DNA of 64,000 nucleotides from Burkholderia sp. FERM BP-3421 (GTDB lineage: Bacteria; Pseudomonadota; Gammaproteobacteria; Burkholderiales; Burkholderiaceae). Made by a program: the position numbers and the translations under genes. Below the pieces are notes generated by a model. It had not been told where the DNA came from. It ran no database searches and was given only the letters and a program-made list of their open reading frames with translations. The DNA is taken from contig NZ_CP117782.1 of assembly GCF_028657905.1 (NCBI RefSeq), positions 2,418,001-2,482,000 on the forward strand, in the 5' to 3' direction. Of the stretch, positions 43,830 through 51,861 are shown one piece after another. Each line of letters begins with the position of its first letter. Positions within the stretch are counted from its first letter, which is position 1.

Positions 43830-44864
43830 ATGACACCCCCTTCCGCCGACTCCCGCCTCGCCCTGCTGTCCGCCTGGCTGGCGCCGTTCGCCGCGCGCTA
43901 CGCGCTCGACCCCGCCACGCTCGAACCCGCCTCCACCGACGCGAGCTTCCGCCGGTATTTCCGCATCGCGAGCGGCGCCGAGCCGCAGGGCTCGCTGATC
44001 GCGGTCGACGCGCCGCCGCCCGAGAAGTGCCGCGAATTCGTCGAGATCGCGCAACTGCTGGCCGATGCCGGCGTGCACGTGCCGCGGGTGCTCGAGCACG
44101 ATTTCGAGGCCGGCTTCATGCTCGTCACCGATCTCGGCCGCACCTCGTACATCTCGGTGCTCGACCCGGCCGACCCGCAGGCGGCCCGGCCGCTGCTGCG
44201 CGCGGCGCTCGACACGCTGGTCCGCTGGCAGGGCGCGAGCCGCGAAGGCGTGCTGCCGCCGTTCGACGAGGCGTTCCTGCGCCGCGAGATGGCGCTGATG
44301 CCCGAGTGGTACGTCGGCCGCCACCTCGGCCGCACGCTGTCCGACCAGGCGCTCGGCGTGCTCGAGCGCACCTTCGCGCTGCTGATCGCGAGCGCGCGCG
44401 CCCAGCCGCAGGGCTACATGCTGCGCGACTTCATGCCGCGCAACCTGATGGTGGCGCCGCCGAACCCCGGCGTGCTCGACTTCCAGGACGCGGTGTACGG
44501 CCCGCTCACCTACGACGTCGTATCGCTGCTGCGCGACGCCTTCGTCAGCTGGGACGAGGAGTTCGAGCTCGACTGCTTCGCCTATTACTGGGAGCAGGCG
44601 AAGAAGGCCGGGCTGCCGGTCGCCCCGGACTTCGGCGAGTTCTACCGCCAGCTCGAATGGATGGGCCTGCAGCGCCACATCAAGGTGCTGGGGCTGTTCG
44701 CGCGGATCAACTACCGTGACCACAAGCCGGTCTATCTCGGCGACCTGCCGCGTTTCGTCGGCTACGCGCGCAAGGTCGCGCAGCGCTACCGGCCGCTCGC
44801 GCCGTTCGCACGGCTGCTCGACGAACTCGAAGACAAATCGGCCGACGTCGGCTACACGTTCTGA
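43830..44864 (+). CDS. amgK: N-acetylmuramate/N-acetylglucosamine 1-kinase
   Basis: A 344-aa aminoglycoside-phosphotransferase-fold kinase. The N-terminal DASFRRYFRI and the C-terminal metal segment GVLDFQDAVYGPLTYDVVSLLRD match AmgK. It phosphorylates anomeric MurNAc or GlcNAc for the recycling bypass that makes UDP-MurNAc without de novo MurA/MurB. The catalytic loop reads MLRDFMPRNLM, with Leu where APH-type kinases mostly have His (HxD). murU follows four bases on, which makes the assignment firm. ATG 43830 is used; an in-frame ATG at 43797 falls in a -10-like TATTATAT. Confidence 0.9.
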   Translation: MTPPSADSRLALLSAWLAPFAARYALDPATLEPASTDASFRRYFRIASGAEPQGSLIAVDAPPPEKCREFVEIAQLLADAGVHVPRVLEHDFEAGFMLVTDLGRTSYISVLDPADPQAARPLLRAALDTLVRWQGASREGVLPPFDEAFLRREMALMPEWYVGRHLGRTLSDQALGVLERTFALLIASARAQPQGYMLRDFMPRNLMVAPPNPGVLDFQDAVYGPLTYDVVSLLRDAFVSWDEEFELDCFAYYWEQAKKAGLPVAPDFGEFYRQLEWMGLQRHIKVLGLFARINYRDHKPVYLGDLPRFVGYARKVAQRYRPLAPFARLLDELEDKSADVGYTF

Positions 44865-44868
44865 ATCC

Positions 44869-45588
44869 ATGACGGCACTTCTCGACACGGCGATGATCTT
44901 CGCCGCCGGGCGCGGCGAACGGATGCGCCCGCTCACCGACCGGCATCCGAAGCCGCTTCTCGAAGCGGGCGGCAAGCCACTGATCGTCTGGCAGATCGAG
45001 CGGCTCGCGGCGGCCGGCTTCGCGACCATCGTGATCAACCACGCATGGCTCGGCGCGCAACTCGAGGCCGCGCTCGGCGACGGCGCGCGCTGGGGCGTGC
45101 GGCTGCGCTACTCGCCCGAGACCGAGGCGCTCGAAACGGCGGGCGGAATCGCGCAGGCGCGGCCGCTGATCGAGGCCGCGAGCGCCTCGCCGGTGTTCGC
45201 GGCGGTGAGCGGCGACGTGTACTGCGACTTCGATTACACGACGCTGCACGCGCGGGCCGCGGCGATGGCCGAACGGTCCGAGCCGGCGATGCATCTCGTG
45301 ATGGTGCCGAATCCGCCGTTCCATCCGGACGGCGATTTCGCGCTGCCGGCCGACGGCGTGCTCGCGCTCGACGGCGCGCCGCGCCGCACGTTCGGCAACA
45401 TCGGCCTGTACGACCTGCGGATGTTCGACGACCTCGCGCCCGGCACGCGGCGCGCGCTGACGCCTTATTACCGCGCGGCGATCGCCGCGCGCCGCGCGAC
45501 GGGCGAACTGTACGCCGGCCTCTGGGAAAACATCGGCACGCCCGCGCAACTGGGCGCGCTCGACGCGCGGCTCAGGGCCGCCGGCTGA
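44869..45588 (+). CDS. murU: N-acetylmuramate-1-phosphate uridylyltransferase
   Basis: A 239-aa nucleotidyltransferase with the pyrophosphorylase motif FAAGRGERMRPLT...PKPLLEAGGKPLI and the metal/sugar residues in SGDVYCDFD and LWENIGTPAQL. It makes UDP-MurNAc from MurNAc-1-phosphate and UTP, the second step after AmgK, and gives pseudomonad-type bacteria intrinsic tolerance to fosfomycin. Four bases separate it from amgK, so translation is probably coupled. The heptamer repeat array begins 34 bp past its stop. Confidence 0.92.
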   Translation: MTALLDTAMIFAAGRGERMRPLTDRHPKPLLEAGGKPLIVWQIERLAAAGFATIVINHAWLGAQLEAALGDGARWGVRLRYSPETEALETAGGIAQARPLIEAASASPVFAAVSGDVYCDFDYTTLHARAAAMAERSEPAMHLVMVPNPPFHPDGDFALPADGVLALDGAPRRTFGNIGLYDLRMFDDLAPGTRRALTPYYRAAIAARRATGELYAGLWENIGTPAQLGALDARLRAAG

Positions 45589-45622
45589 CCCTGCGGGCGG
45601 GCGCCGCGTTCCGCGCCCGCCC

Positions 45623-45893
45623 GCACCCGCACCCCGCACCCCGCACCCGCACCCCGCACCCCGCACCCCGCACCCCGCACCTCGCACCCCGCACCCCGCA
45701 CCCCGCACCCCGCACCCCGCACCCCGCACCTCGCATCCCACACCCCGCACCCCGCACCTCGCATCCCGCACCCCGCACCCCGCACCCCGCACCTCGCATC
45801 CCGCATCCCGCACCTCGCACCTCGCACCTCGCATCCCGCATCCCGCACCCCACACCCCGCACCTCGCATCCCGCATCCCGCACCTCGCATCCC
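45623..45893. repeat. 39-unit heptanucleotide tandem array (VNTR), G-quadruplex capable
   Basis: I count 39 head-to-tail units: 37 heptamers and two hexamers (GCACCC at 45623 and 45643). The plus-strand unit is GCACCCC, with variants GCACCTC, GCATCCC and ACACCCC. The first half is nearly pure GCACCCC, while the second half mixes the variants. The minus strand therefore has runs of GGGG separated by three bases (six consecutive pure units at 45684-45725), a strong G-quadruplex pattern. All frames are open because the unit has no stop, but no gene is implied. It fills most of the murU-kup gap. Confidence 0.95.
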
Positions 45894-45917
45894 GCGCGCC
45901 CGGCTCCACGGCCAACG

Positions 45918-45941
45918 CGCCCTCGCCCTCGCCCTCGCCCT
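45918..45941. repeat. Short hexanucleotide repeat CGCCCT x4
   Basis: Four perfect units just after the heptamer array and before the kup control region. A separate unit, not a continuation of the heptamer. Confidence 0.85.
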
Positions 45942-45963
45942 CGCCGAGCGTCCGCTCGGACAC

Positions 45964-45999
45964 TTGCCAATGGCAATCCGCATTCGACCACGCTATGCT
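45964..45999 (+). promoter_or_regulatory. Candidate kup promoter and operator
   Basis: The perfect palindrome TTGCCA-A-TGGCAA (45964-45976) lies 17 bp before a -10-like TATGCT (45994-45999), itself 50 bp before the kup start. The palindrome covers the -35 position, so a regulator could act there. Only about 20 bases separate it from the repeats. Confidence 0.45.
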
Positions 46000-46049
46000 G
46001 AGCCGCGCTGTCCCGTCGGTCATGCTGTTATTTCGGAATGCGAGGAAAC

Positions 46050-47912
46050 ATGTCGAAGCAGACAAGGACGCCGTTGATGCTGGCAGGCAGCATCGGCGCG
46101 CTGGGGGTGGTGTTCGGCGATATCGGCACGAGCCCGCTCTACACGTTCAAGACCGTCATCGACCTGACGGGCGGCAGCCGTCCTGAAACCATTCTCGGCA
46201 TTGTCTCGCTGCTGGTGTGGACCCTGATCGTCGTCACGACGGTGAAATACGCGGGTTTCGCGATGCGCATCGACAACGACGGCGAAGGCGGCATCCTCGC
46301 GCTGATGGCCCTGCTCGGCGTCAAGCGTCACAAACGCCCGCTGATCGTCGCGGCGGGCCTGTTCGGCGCCGCGCTGATCTACGGCGACGGCGCGATCACG
46401 CCGGCGATCTCGGTGCTCTCGGCGCTGGAAGGGTTGACGCTCGTCGAGCCGACGCTGGAGCCCTACGTGCTGCCGCTGACCGTCGCGATCCTGCTGGCGC
46501 TGTTCGCGCTGCAGCCGCTCGGCACGGCGAGGATCGGCCGCGCGTTCGGCCCGATCATGGCCGTGTGGTTCCTCACGATGGCCGTGCTGGGCGTGTGGGG
46601 CATTGCGCGTCACCCGGCGATTCTGTGGGCGCTCAACCCGGCGCATGGCGTGAGCTACCTGTTCAACAGCGGCGGCGTCGGCTTCCTCGTGCTCGGCGGC
46701 GTGTTCCTCTGCGTCACGGGCGCCGAGGCGCTGTATGCCGACATGGGCCATTTCGGCGCGAAACCGATCAAGTTCGCCTGGGCGGCGCTGGTATTTCCGA
46801 GCCTGGTGCTCAATTACGCCGGGCAAGGGGCGCTCGTGCTAGCGGGCGCGCCCACGAGCGGCAACATCTTCTATCGCCTGTGCCCCGAGGCGCTGACCTT
46901 GCCGCTCGTGATCCTGTCGACCGTCGCGACCATCATCGCGAGCCAGTCGATCATCACGGGCGCGTTCTCGATGACGCGCCAGGCCATCCAGCTCGAATGG
47001 ATGCCGCGCCTGAAGATCGAGCAGACCTCCGAGGCGGGATACGGGCAGATCTACATCGGCGCGGTCAACTGGACCCTGATGCTGGTCACCATCGGCCTCG
47101 TGCTGGCGTTCAGGAAATCGGACAACCTGGCGGGCGCCTACGGCATCGCCGTCTCGGCCACCATGCTGATGACCACGATGCTGCTGTTCATCGCGATGCG
47201 CGAAATCTGGGGCTGGAGCCGCGTCGCGAGCGGCGCCGTCGCGGCGCTGTTCTTCGTGTTCGACACGGCGTTCTTCGCCTCGAACCTCATGAAGCTGTTC
47301 GACGGCGGCTATGTGCCCTTGCTGCTGGCCCTGCTGGTCTATTCGGTGATGTTCATCTGGCACAGGGGCGTCACGGCGGTCGCCAATCGGCTCGGCGAAA
47401 GCCCGGTCTCCATCGACGCCTTCAAGACGACGCTCGACCGCGGCGTGGCGCGCGTTCCCGGCGCCGCGGTGTTCCTCACGCGCGCGCGCAATGCCGTGCC
47501 GCCCGTGCTGCTCTGGTACGTGAAGCACGGCCAGTCCCTGCATGAGCACGTGTTCGCCGTGACGCTGGAAACCGCCTCGACGCCCTGGGTGGACGCCGGC
47601 GAGCGGGTCGCGCTCGCGGAAACGCTGCCCGGCTTCTGGTCCGTGACCGCGCGCTACGGCTTCATGGAACACGCGGACCTGCCCGCGCTGATGACCGAGC
47701 TGGCCACCCGTCATGCGTGCCCGGTCGATCCGGCCTCGCTGACCTACTTCATCGGCATGGAGCGCATCGTGCCGCGCGACGACGGCCGGGGGCTGCCCCG
47801 CTGGATCGAGGCGCCGTTCGCGATGATGCTGCGCAACTGCGCGCGCGTGACCGACTACGCGCGCGTGCCCGCGGATCAGGTGGTGGAACTCGGCCGGCAG
47901 GTATCCATCTAG
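46050..47912 (+). CDS. kup: Low-affinity potassium uptake protein Kup
   Basis: A 620-aa KUP/HAK/KT transporter with about twelve membrane helices in residues 10-450 and a cytosolic C-terminal domain. The signature GVVFGDIGTSPLYTF is at the N-terminus and IYGDGAITPAISVLSALEG marks the ion path. It brings in K+ (also Rb+, Cs+) by proton symport. ATG 46050 follows GAGGAAA. The upstream 460 bp hold the repeat arrays and a palindrome. It ends eight bases before the convergent ABC exporter, with no terminator between. Confidence 0.95.
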   Translation: MSKQTRTPLMLAGSIGALGVVFGDIGTSPLYTFKTVIDLTGGSRPETILGIVSLLVWTLIVVTTVKYAGFAMRIDNDGEGGILALMALLGVKRHKRPLIVAAGLFGAALIYGDGAITPAISVLSALEGLTLVEPTLEPYVLPLTVAILLALFALQPLGTARIGRAFGPIMAVWFLTMAVLGVWGIARHPAILWALNPAHGVSYLFNSGGVGFLVLGGVFLCVTGAEALYADMGHFGAKPIKFAWAALVFPSLVLNYAGQGALVLAGAPTSGNIFYRLCPEALTLPLVILSTVATIIASQSIITGAFSMTRQAIQLEWMPRLKIEQTSEAGYGQIYIGAVNWTLMLVTIGLVLAFRKSDNLAGAYGIAVSATMLMTTMLLFIAMREIWGWSRVASGAVAALFFVFDTAFFASNLMKLFDGGYVPLLLALLVYSVMFIWHRGVTAVANRLGESPVSIDAFKTTLDRGVARVPGAAVFLTRARNAVPPVLLWYVKHGQSLHEHVFAVTLETASTPWVDAGERVALAETLPGFWSVTARYGFMEHADLPALMTELATRHACPVDPASLTYFIGMERIVPRDDGRGLPRWIEAPFAMMLRNCARVTDYARVPADQVVELGRQVSI

Positions 47913-47920
47913 GGCGCGGC

Positions 47921-49798
47921 CTAGGCCTCGCCCGACACGGCCTGCGCCTCGCCGTCCGCGGCCGCGCGCTGCTGCAGCGCCCACATCTGCGCGTACAGGC
48001 CGTCCGCGCGGACCAGTTCCGCATGCGTGCCGCGCTCGACGATGCGCCCGTGGTCCATCACGATGATCTGCTGCGCGTGCACGACGGTCGAGAGGCGGTG
48101 CGCGATCACGAGCGTGGTGCGGTGCTGCGCGATCTGCTCCAGCTCCTGCTGGATCGCGCGCTCCGAGCGCGAATCGAGCGCGGACGTCGCCTCGTCGAAC
48201 AGCAGGATGGGCGGATTCTTGAGGATCGTGCGCGCGATCGCGACGCGCTGCTTCTCGCCGCCCGACAGCTTGAGCCCGCGCTCGCCGACCGGCGTGTCAT
48301 AGCCGTGCGGCAGGCTCTCGATGAAATCGTGGATGTGCGCGGCGCGCGCGGCGGCCAGCACGTCCTCGCGGCTCGCCGACGGCCGGCCGTAGGCGATGTT
48401 GTAGTAGATCGTGTCGTTGAACAGCACCGTGTCCTGCGGCACGATGCCGATCGACGCGCGCAGCGAATCCTGCGTGACCTCGCGCAGGTCCTGCCCGTCG
48501 ATGCGGATCGCGCCGCCCGTCGCGCGCTCGAGGTCGTAGAAGCGGAACAGCAGGCGCGCAAGCGTCGACTTGCCGGAGCCGCTGTGGCCCACCACCGCGG
48601 TCGTGGTGCCTGCCTCGACCGTGAAGTTCACGTCGTGCAGGATCTGCCGCGCCGGCTCGTAGCCGAAATTCACGTGCTCGAAGCGCAGCTGCGCGCCCGC
48701 CACCCGCAGCGCGGGCGCGCCGGGCGCGTCGGCCACCTCGCGCGGCGCGGACAGCAGCGTGAACATGCGATCCATGTCGGTCAGGCTCTGCTTGAGCTCG
48801 CGATACACGACGCCGAGGAAATTCAGCGGGATGTACAGCTGCAGCATGAAGGTGTTGATCAGCACGAGATCGCCGAGCGTGAGCTTGCCGGCCAGCACGC
48901 CCTGCGTCGCACGCCACAGGATGAACACGAGCCCCGTGCCGATGATCGCCTGCTGCCCGAAGTTGAGGAACGACAGCGAATTCTGCGAGCGGATCGCGGC
49001 CTTGCGATAGCGCTGCAGGTTCTCGTCGTAGCGCCGCGTCTCCCATTCCTCGTTGCCGAAGTACTTGACCGTCTCGTAGTTGATCAGCGAATCGATCGCG
49101 CGCGAATTCGCGCGCGAATCGAGTTCGTTCATGGTGCGCCTGAAACGCGTGCGCCACTCGGTGACCTTGACCGTGAACGCGATGTAGGCGGCCAGCGCCG
49201 CGAGCGTCACGTATGCGTAGTACGCGTCGTAGCGCACCACGAAGAAGCCGAGCACCAGGCCGACCTCGACGAGCGTCGGCAGGATGCTGTACAGCGAATA
49301 CGAGATCAGCTGCTGGATGCCGCGCGTGCCGCGCTCGATGTCGCGCGACATGCCGCCCGTCTGGCGCTCCAGGTGAAAGCGCAGCGACAGCCCGTGCAGG
49401 TGGCGGAACACCTGCAGCGCGAGCCGCCGCACCGCGCTTTCCGTGACCTTCGAGAACAGGATCTCGCGCAGTTCGGTGAACAGCGAGGTCGACAGCCGCA
49501 CCAGCGCGTAGGCGACCACCAGGATGCCGAGGCCGCCCGCGAGCACCAGCCCCGCCGACTGCTCGGCGCGCCCGAGCGCGGTCAGCTGGTGAACCGGCGC
49601 GAGGCCGTCGACGATCCGCTTCATCACGATCGGCACGCCGAGATTCGCGACCTTCGCGCCGATCAGGCAGGTGAGCGCGAGCGCCACGCGCACCTTGTAG
49701 GTGGTCAGGTAGGGCAGCAACGAGCGGATCGTCTGCCAGTCGTTGCGCGGCCCGAGCGTGATCGGCGCGGGCTCGGAGGAAGCGGGAAAACGGCGCAT
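47921..49798 (-). CDS. ATM1-type ABC transporter (fused permease and ATPase)
   Basis: A 625-aa half-transporter: six membrane helices (about 40-340) and a nucleotide-binding domain with Walker A VGHSGSGKST, signature LSGGEKQR and Walker B LLFDEATSALD. The loop INYETVKYFGNEEWE, plus TGGMSRDIERGTRGI, are typical for the ATM1/heavy-metal-tolerance family, which exports glutathione-linked iron-sulfur precursors or metal conjugates. It works as a homodimer. The short cytosolic N-terminus has no targeting signal. The substrate in this organism is inferred only. Confidence 0.9.
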   Translation of the reverse strand: MRRFPASSEPAPITLGPRNDWQTIRSLLPYLTTYKVRVALALTCLIGAKVANLGVPIVMKRIVDGLAPVHQLTALGRAEQSAGLVLAGGLGILVVAYALVRLSTSLFTELREILFSKVTESAVRRLALQVFRHLHGLSLRFHLERQTGGMSRDIERGTRGIQQLISYSLYSILPTLVEVGLVLGFFVVRYDAYYAYVTLAALAAYIAFTVKVTEWRTRFRRTMNELDSRANSRAIDSLINYETVKYFGNEEWETRRYDENLQRYRKAAIRSQNSLSFLNFGQQAIIGTGLVFILWRATQGVLAGKLTLGDLVLINTFMLQLYIPLNFLGVVYRELKQSLTDMDRMFTLLSAPREVADAPGAPALRVAGAQLRFEHVNFGYEPARQILHDVNFTVEAGTTTAVVGHSGSGKSTLARLLFRFYDLERATGGAIRIDGQDLREVTQDSLRASIGIVPQDTVLFNDTIYYNIAYGRPSASREDVLAAARAAHIHDFIESLPHGYDTPVGERGLKLSGGEKQRVAIARTILKNPPILLFDEATSALDSRSERAIQQELEQIAQHRTTLVIAHRLSTVVHAQQIIVMDHGRIVERGTHAELVRADGLYAQMWALQQRAAADGEAQAVSGEA

Positions 49799-49890
49799 GC
49801 GGGGTATAAGAGGAGAACGCGATGCCCGTAACGGTGCGCCGCCGCGCGCGGCGGCGCAAGCGTCGTGCAGTTCAGGTGCACGCTTTCTCG

Positions 49891-49896
49891 TACAAT
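49891..49896 (+). promoter_or_regulatory. Possible -10 box of the thioesterase gene
   Basis: TACAAT, five of six matches to TATAAT, about 97 bp before the start at 49993. No clear -35. Confidence 0.4.
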
Positions 49897-49992
49897 TTCA
49901 GAACTTTGCATTGTCGCAGAAGCCGGTTCGCCCCGCTGAAGGTCGCTCGCCGCCTGCGCACCGCACTCCCTTACAGAATGGAAGCTTCAACC

Positions 49993-50391
49993 ATGACCGA
50001 TTCGTCCCCGCAACTCCCGCAAAAATCCCCCGCGCTGCGCGTCGTGCCGCAACCGTCCGACGCGAATGTCCACGGCGACGTGTTCGGCGGCTGGATCATG
50101 GCGCAGGTCGACATCGCCGGCTCGATTCCCGCGAGCCGCCGCGCCAACGGCCGGGTCGCGACCGTCGCGGTCAACCAGTTCCTGTTCAAGCAGCCGGTGT
50201 TCGTCGGCGACCTGCTGAGCTTCTACGCCAGCATCGTCAAGACCGGCACTACCTCGGTGACGATCGACGTCGAGGTGTATGCGCAGCGGATGGGCCTCGT
50301 GGGCGAGGTCGTGAAGGTCACCGAAGCCACCCTCACCTACGTCGCGACCGACACCGACCGCCGGCCGCGCGCACTGCCGCCGCTCGAGTGA
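49993..50391 (+). CDS. Acyl-CoA thioesterase, YciA-like hotdog fold
   Basis: A 132-aa single hotdog domain. NVHGDVFGGWIMAQVDIAGS holds the catalytic Asp and the N/HG..FGG signature of the YciA/BACH acyl-CoA hydrolases, and VNQFLFKQPVFVGDLL follows as in the family. It hydrolyses acyl-CoAs of broad chain length to free acid and CoA. ATG 49993 is chosen for the GGAAG nine bases before it; ATG 49978 has none. Alone between the ABC exporter (divergent) and the convergent gene at 50411. Confidence 0.9.
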   Translation: MTDSSPQLPQKSPALRVVPQPSDANVHGDVFGGWIMAQVDIAGSIPASRRANGRVATVAVNQFLFKQPVFVGDLLSFYASIVKTGTTSVTIDVEVYAQRMGLVGEVVKVTEATLTYVATDTDRRPRALPPLE

Positions 50392-50410
50392 GCGGCGCGC
50401 GCCGCCGCGC

Positions 50411-50890
50411 TCAGCGCGCGGCGAGCCCGAATTCGCGCATCGCCGGAATGAAGTCGTGGTTGAGCCTGGGCTTGCGCGACAACTTCGCGAGCACGTAGCG
50501 CTGGAACGGCGCGAGCCGCGCCCACGCATCGCACGACGGCGCGGCGAGCCCGGCCAGCGCGCTCTGCTCGACGAGCGCCGCCGGCACCGCATCGACGCCG
50601 CGCCAGGCCGGATGCGCGTCGGGCTGGAACCAGTCGGGCTCGACGTCCGCGTGCGTGCGCAGCATCTCGAACAGCGCGTGGTCGAAATTCGGCTCGATCG
50701 CGGCATCCTCGTCGGCCGGAAAGCGCGCGAGCAGCTTGCGGTCCTCGAGCGGCAGCATCTGCCACTGCGCGAGCGAGATCCGCAGACCGAAGCGGTCGAG
50801 GTTGAAACGGACGATCATCGGGATATACGTGAAATCCTCGGACGATTCGACTTCGAAATTGAACAGCAGCGGCGTGTCGCTCAGTCCCAT
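50411..50890 (-). CDS. Nitrate-reductase-associated protein family (Nitr_red_assoc)
   Basis: A 159-aa protein whose N-terminal part, FNFEVESSEDFTYIPMIVRFNLDRFGLRISLAQW, matches the small family often found with assimilatory nitrate reductase genes, where it is presumed to help a molybdoenzyme. No nitrate reductase is in view, but fdhD, which serves molybdoenzymes by sulfur transfer, is divergent 107 bp away. This supports a shared role. The spacer has a TAAAAT-like -10 on this strand near 50939-50944. Precise function unknown. Confidence 0.75.
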   Translation of the reverse strand: MGLSDTPLLFNFEVESSEDFTYIPMIVRFNLDRFGLRISLAQWQMLPLEDRKLLARFPADEDAAIEPNFDHALFEMLRTHADVEPDWFQPDAHPAWRGVDAVPAALVEQSALAGLAAPSCDAWARLAPFQRYVLAKLSRKPRLNHDFIPAMREFGLAAR

Positions 50891-50997
50891 GTTGGCACCC
50901 GGTTGGTCGATCGCCGGCGCAGCGGGCCGGCCTGGAGTATTTTAGAACCTTCGCCGCGCATCGGCGTCATCCGTCCCTTTCCCAGCAGGAGCCTGTC

Positions 50998-51825
50998 GTG
51001 AACCCATCCGAAACCGTCGACGAACCCAGCGGCGTCGTCGAGCTCGCGGTGCGCCGCCGGCGCGGCGCCGAGATCGAGACGGCCATCGACCGGGTCGGCC
51101 AGGAGTGGCCGGTCGCGCTCGTCGTCAACGGCATCTCGCATGCGGTGATGATGTGCACGCCGCGCGACCTGGAGGCGTTCGCGATCGGTTTCGCGGTCTC
51201 GGAAGGCATCGTCGCGCGCGGCGCGGACATCAAGGACATCGAGGTCGCGCTGCGCGCCGACGGCCCGTTGCCGCACGCCGAGGTGCAGCTGACCGTCGTG
51301 CAGCAGGCGTTCGTCGCGCTGAAGGAGAAGCGCCGCGCGCTCGCGGGGCGCACCGGTTGCGGCGTGTGCGGAATCGAGAGCATCGACCTGCTCGACCTCG
51401 CGCCGGAACGCGTGCCGGACACGGGCTTCCTCGCGCGCCTCGCCCCGGACGCGATCGCGCGCGCCGCGCGCGAGCTGCCCGCGCATCAGGCGCTCACGCG
51501 CCAGACGGGCGGCCTGCATGCGGCCGCCTGGTGCGCCGCCGACGGCGCGATCCGGCTCGCCTTCGAGGACGTCGGCCGGCACAACGCGCTCGACAAGCTG
51601 ATCGGCGCGCTCACGCTCGACCGCGCCGATCCGACCGACGGCTTCGTGTTCCTGTCGAGCCGCGCCAGCTACGAGCTGGTGCGCAAGGCGGCGCGGGTCG
51701 GCATTCCGCTCGTCGCGACGATCTCCGCGCCGTCGTCGCTCGCGATCACGATCGCGCGCGACGCGGGCCTGCGGCTCGTCAGCTTCTGCCGCGAGTCGGG
51801 CTACGTCGACTACGGCACCGCGTGA
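50998..51825 (+). CDS. fdhD: Formate dehydrogenase accessory sulfurtransferase FdhD
   Basis: A 275-aa FdhD. The loop GRTG-C121-GV-C124-G has the two cysteines that carry persulfide sulfur from IscS to the molybdenum/tungsten bis-MGD cofactor of formate dehydrogenase. LEAFAIGFAVSEGIV, FEDVGRHNALDKLIG and SSRASYELVRKAARVGIP are further signatures. It starts at GTG 50998, with AGGAG nearby in CAGGAGCCT. The formate dehydrogenase genes themselves are not in the window. Confidence 0.95.
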   Translation: MNPSETVDEPSGVVELAVRRRRGAEIETAIDRVGQEWPVALVVNGISHAVMMCTPRDLEAFAIGFAVSEGIVARGADIKDIEVALRADGPLPHAEVQLTVVQQAFVALKEKRRALAGRTGCGVCGIESIDLLDLAPERVPDTGFLARLAPDAIARAARELPAHQALTRQTGGLHAAAWCAADGAIRLAFEDVGRHNALDKLIGALTLDRADPTDGFVFLSSRASYELVRKAARVGIPLVATISAPSSLAITIARDAGLRLVSFCRESGYVDYGTA

Positions 51826-51830
51826 CGCGC

Positions 51831-51857
51831 GCGGGCCGCACGCATCGCGCGGCCCGC
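51831..51857. terminator. Hairpin between convergent fdhD and the enoyl-CoA hydratase
   Basis: GCGGGCCGC (51831-51839) pairs perfectly with GCGGCCCGC (51849-51857) in the 36-bp gap between the two stops. It could serve both strands. No T-run. Confidence 0.4.
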
Positions 51858-51861
51858 TCGT

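Noticed and set aside
45623..45893. CRISPR-like array
   Set aside because: Units are seven bases with no spacers, and no cas genes are present. It is a simple tandem repeat.
45468..46065. Long open frames on both strands through the heptamer array, giving seven-residue protein repeats
   Set aside because: The heptamer contains no stop in any frame, so openness is automatic. No ribosome site or start fits, and the frames overlap murU and the kup promoter.
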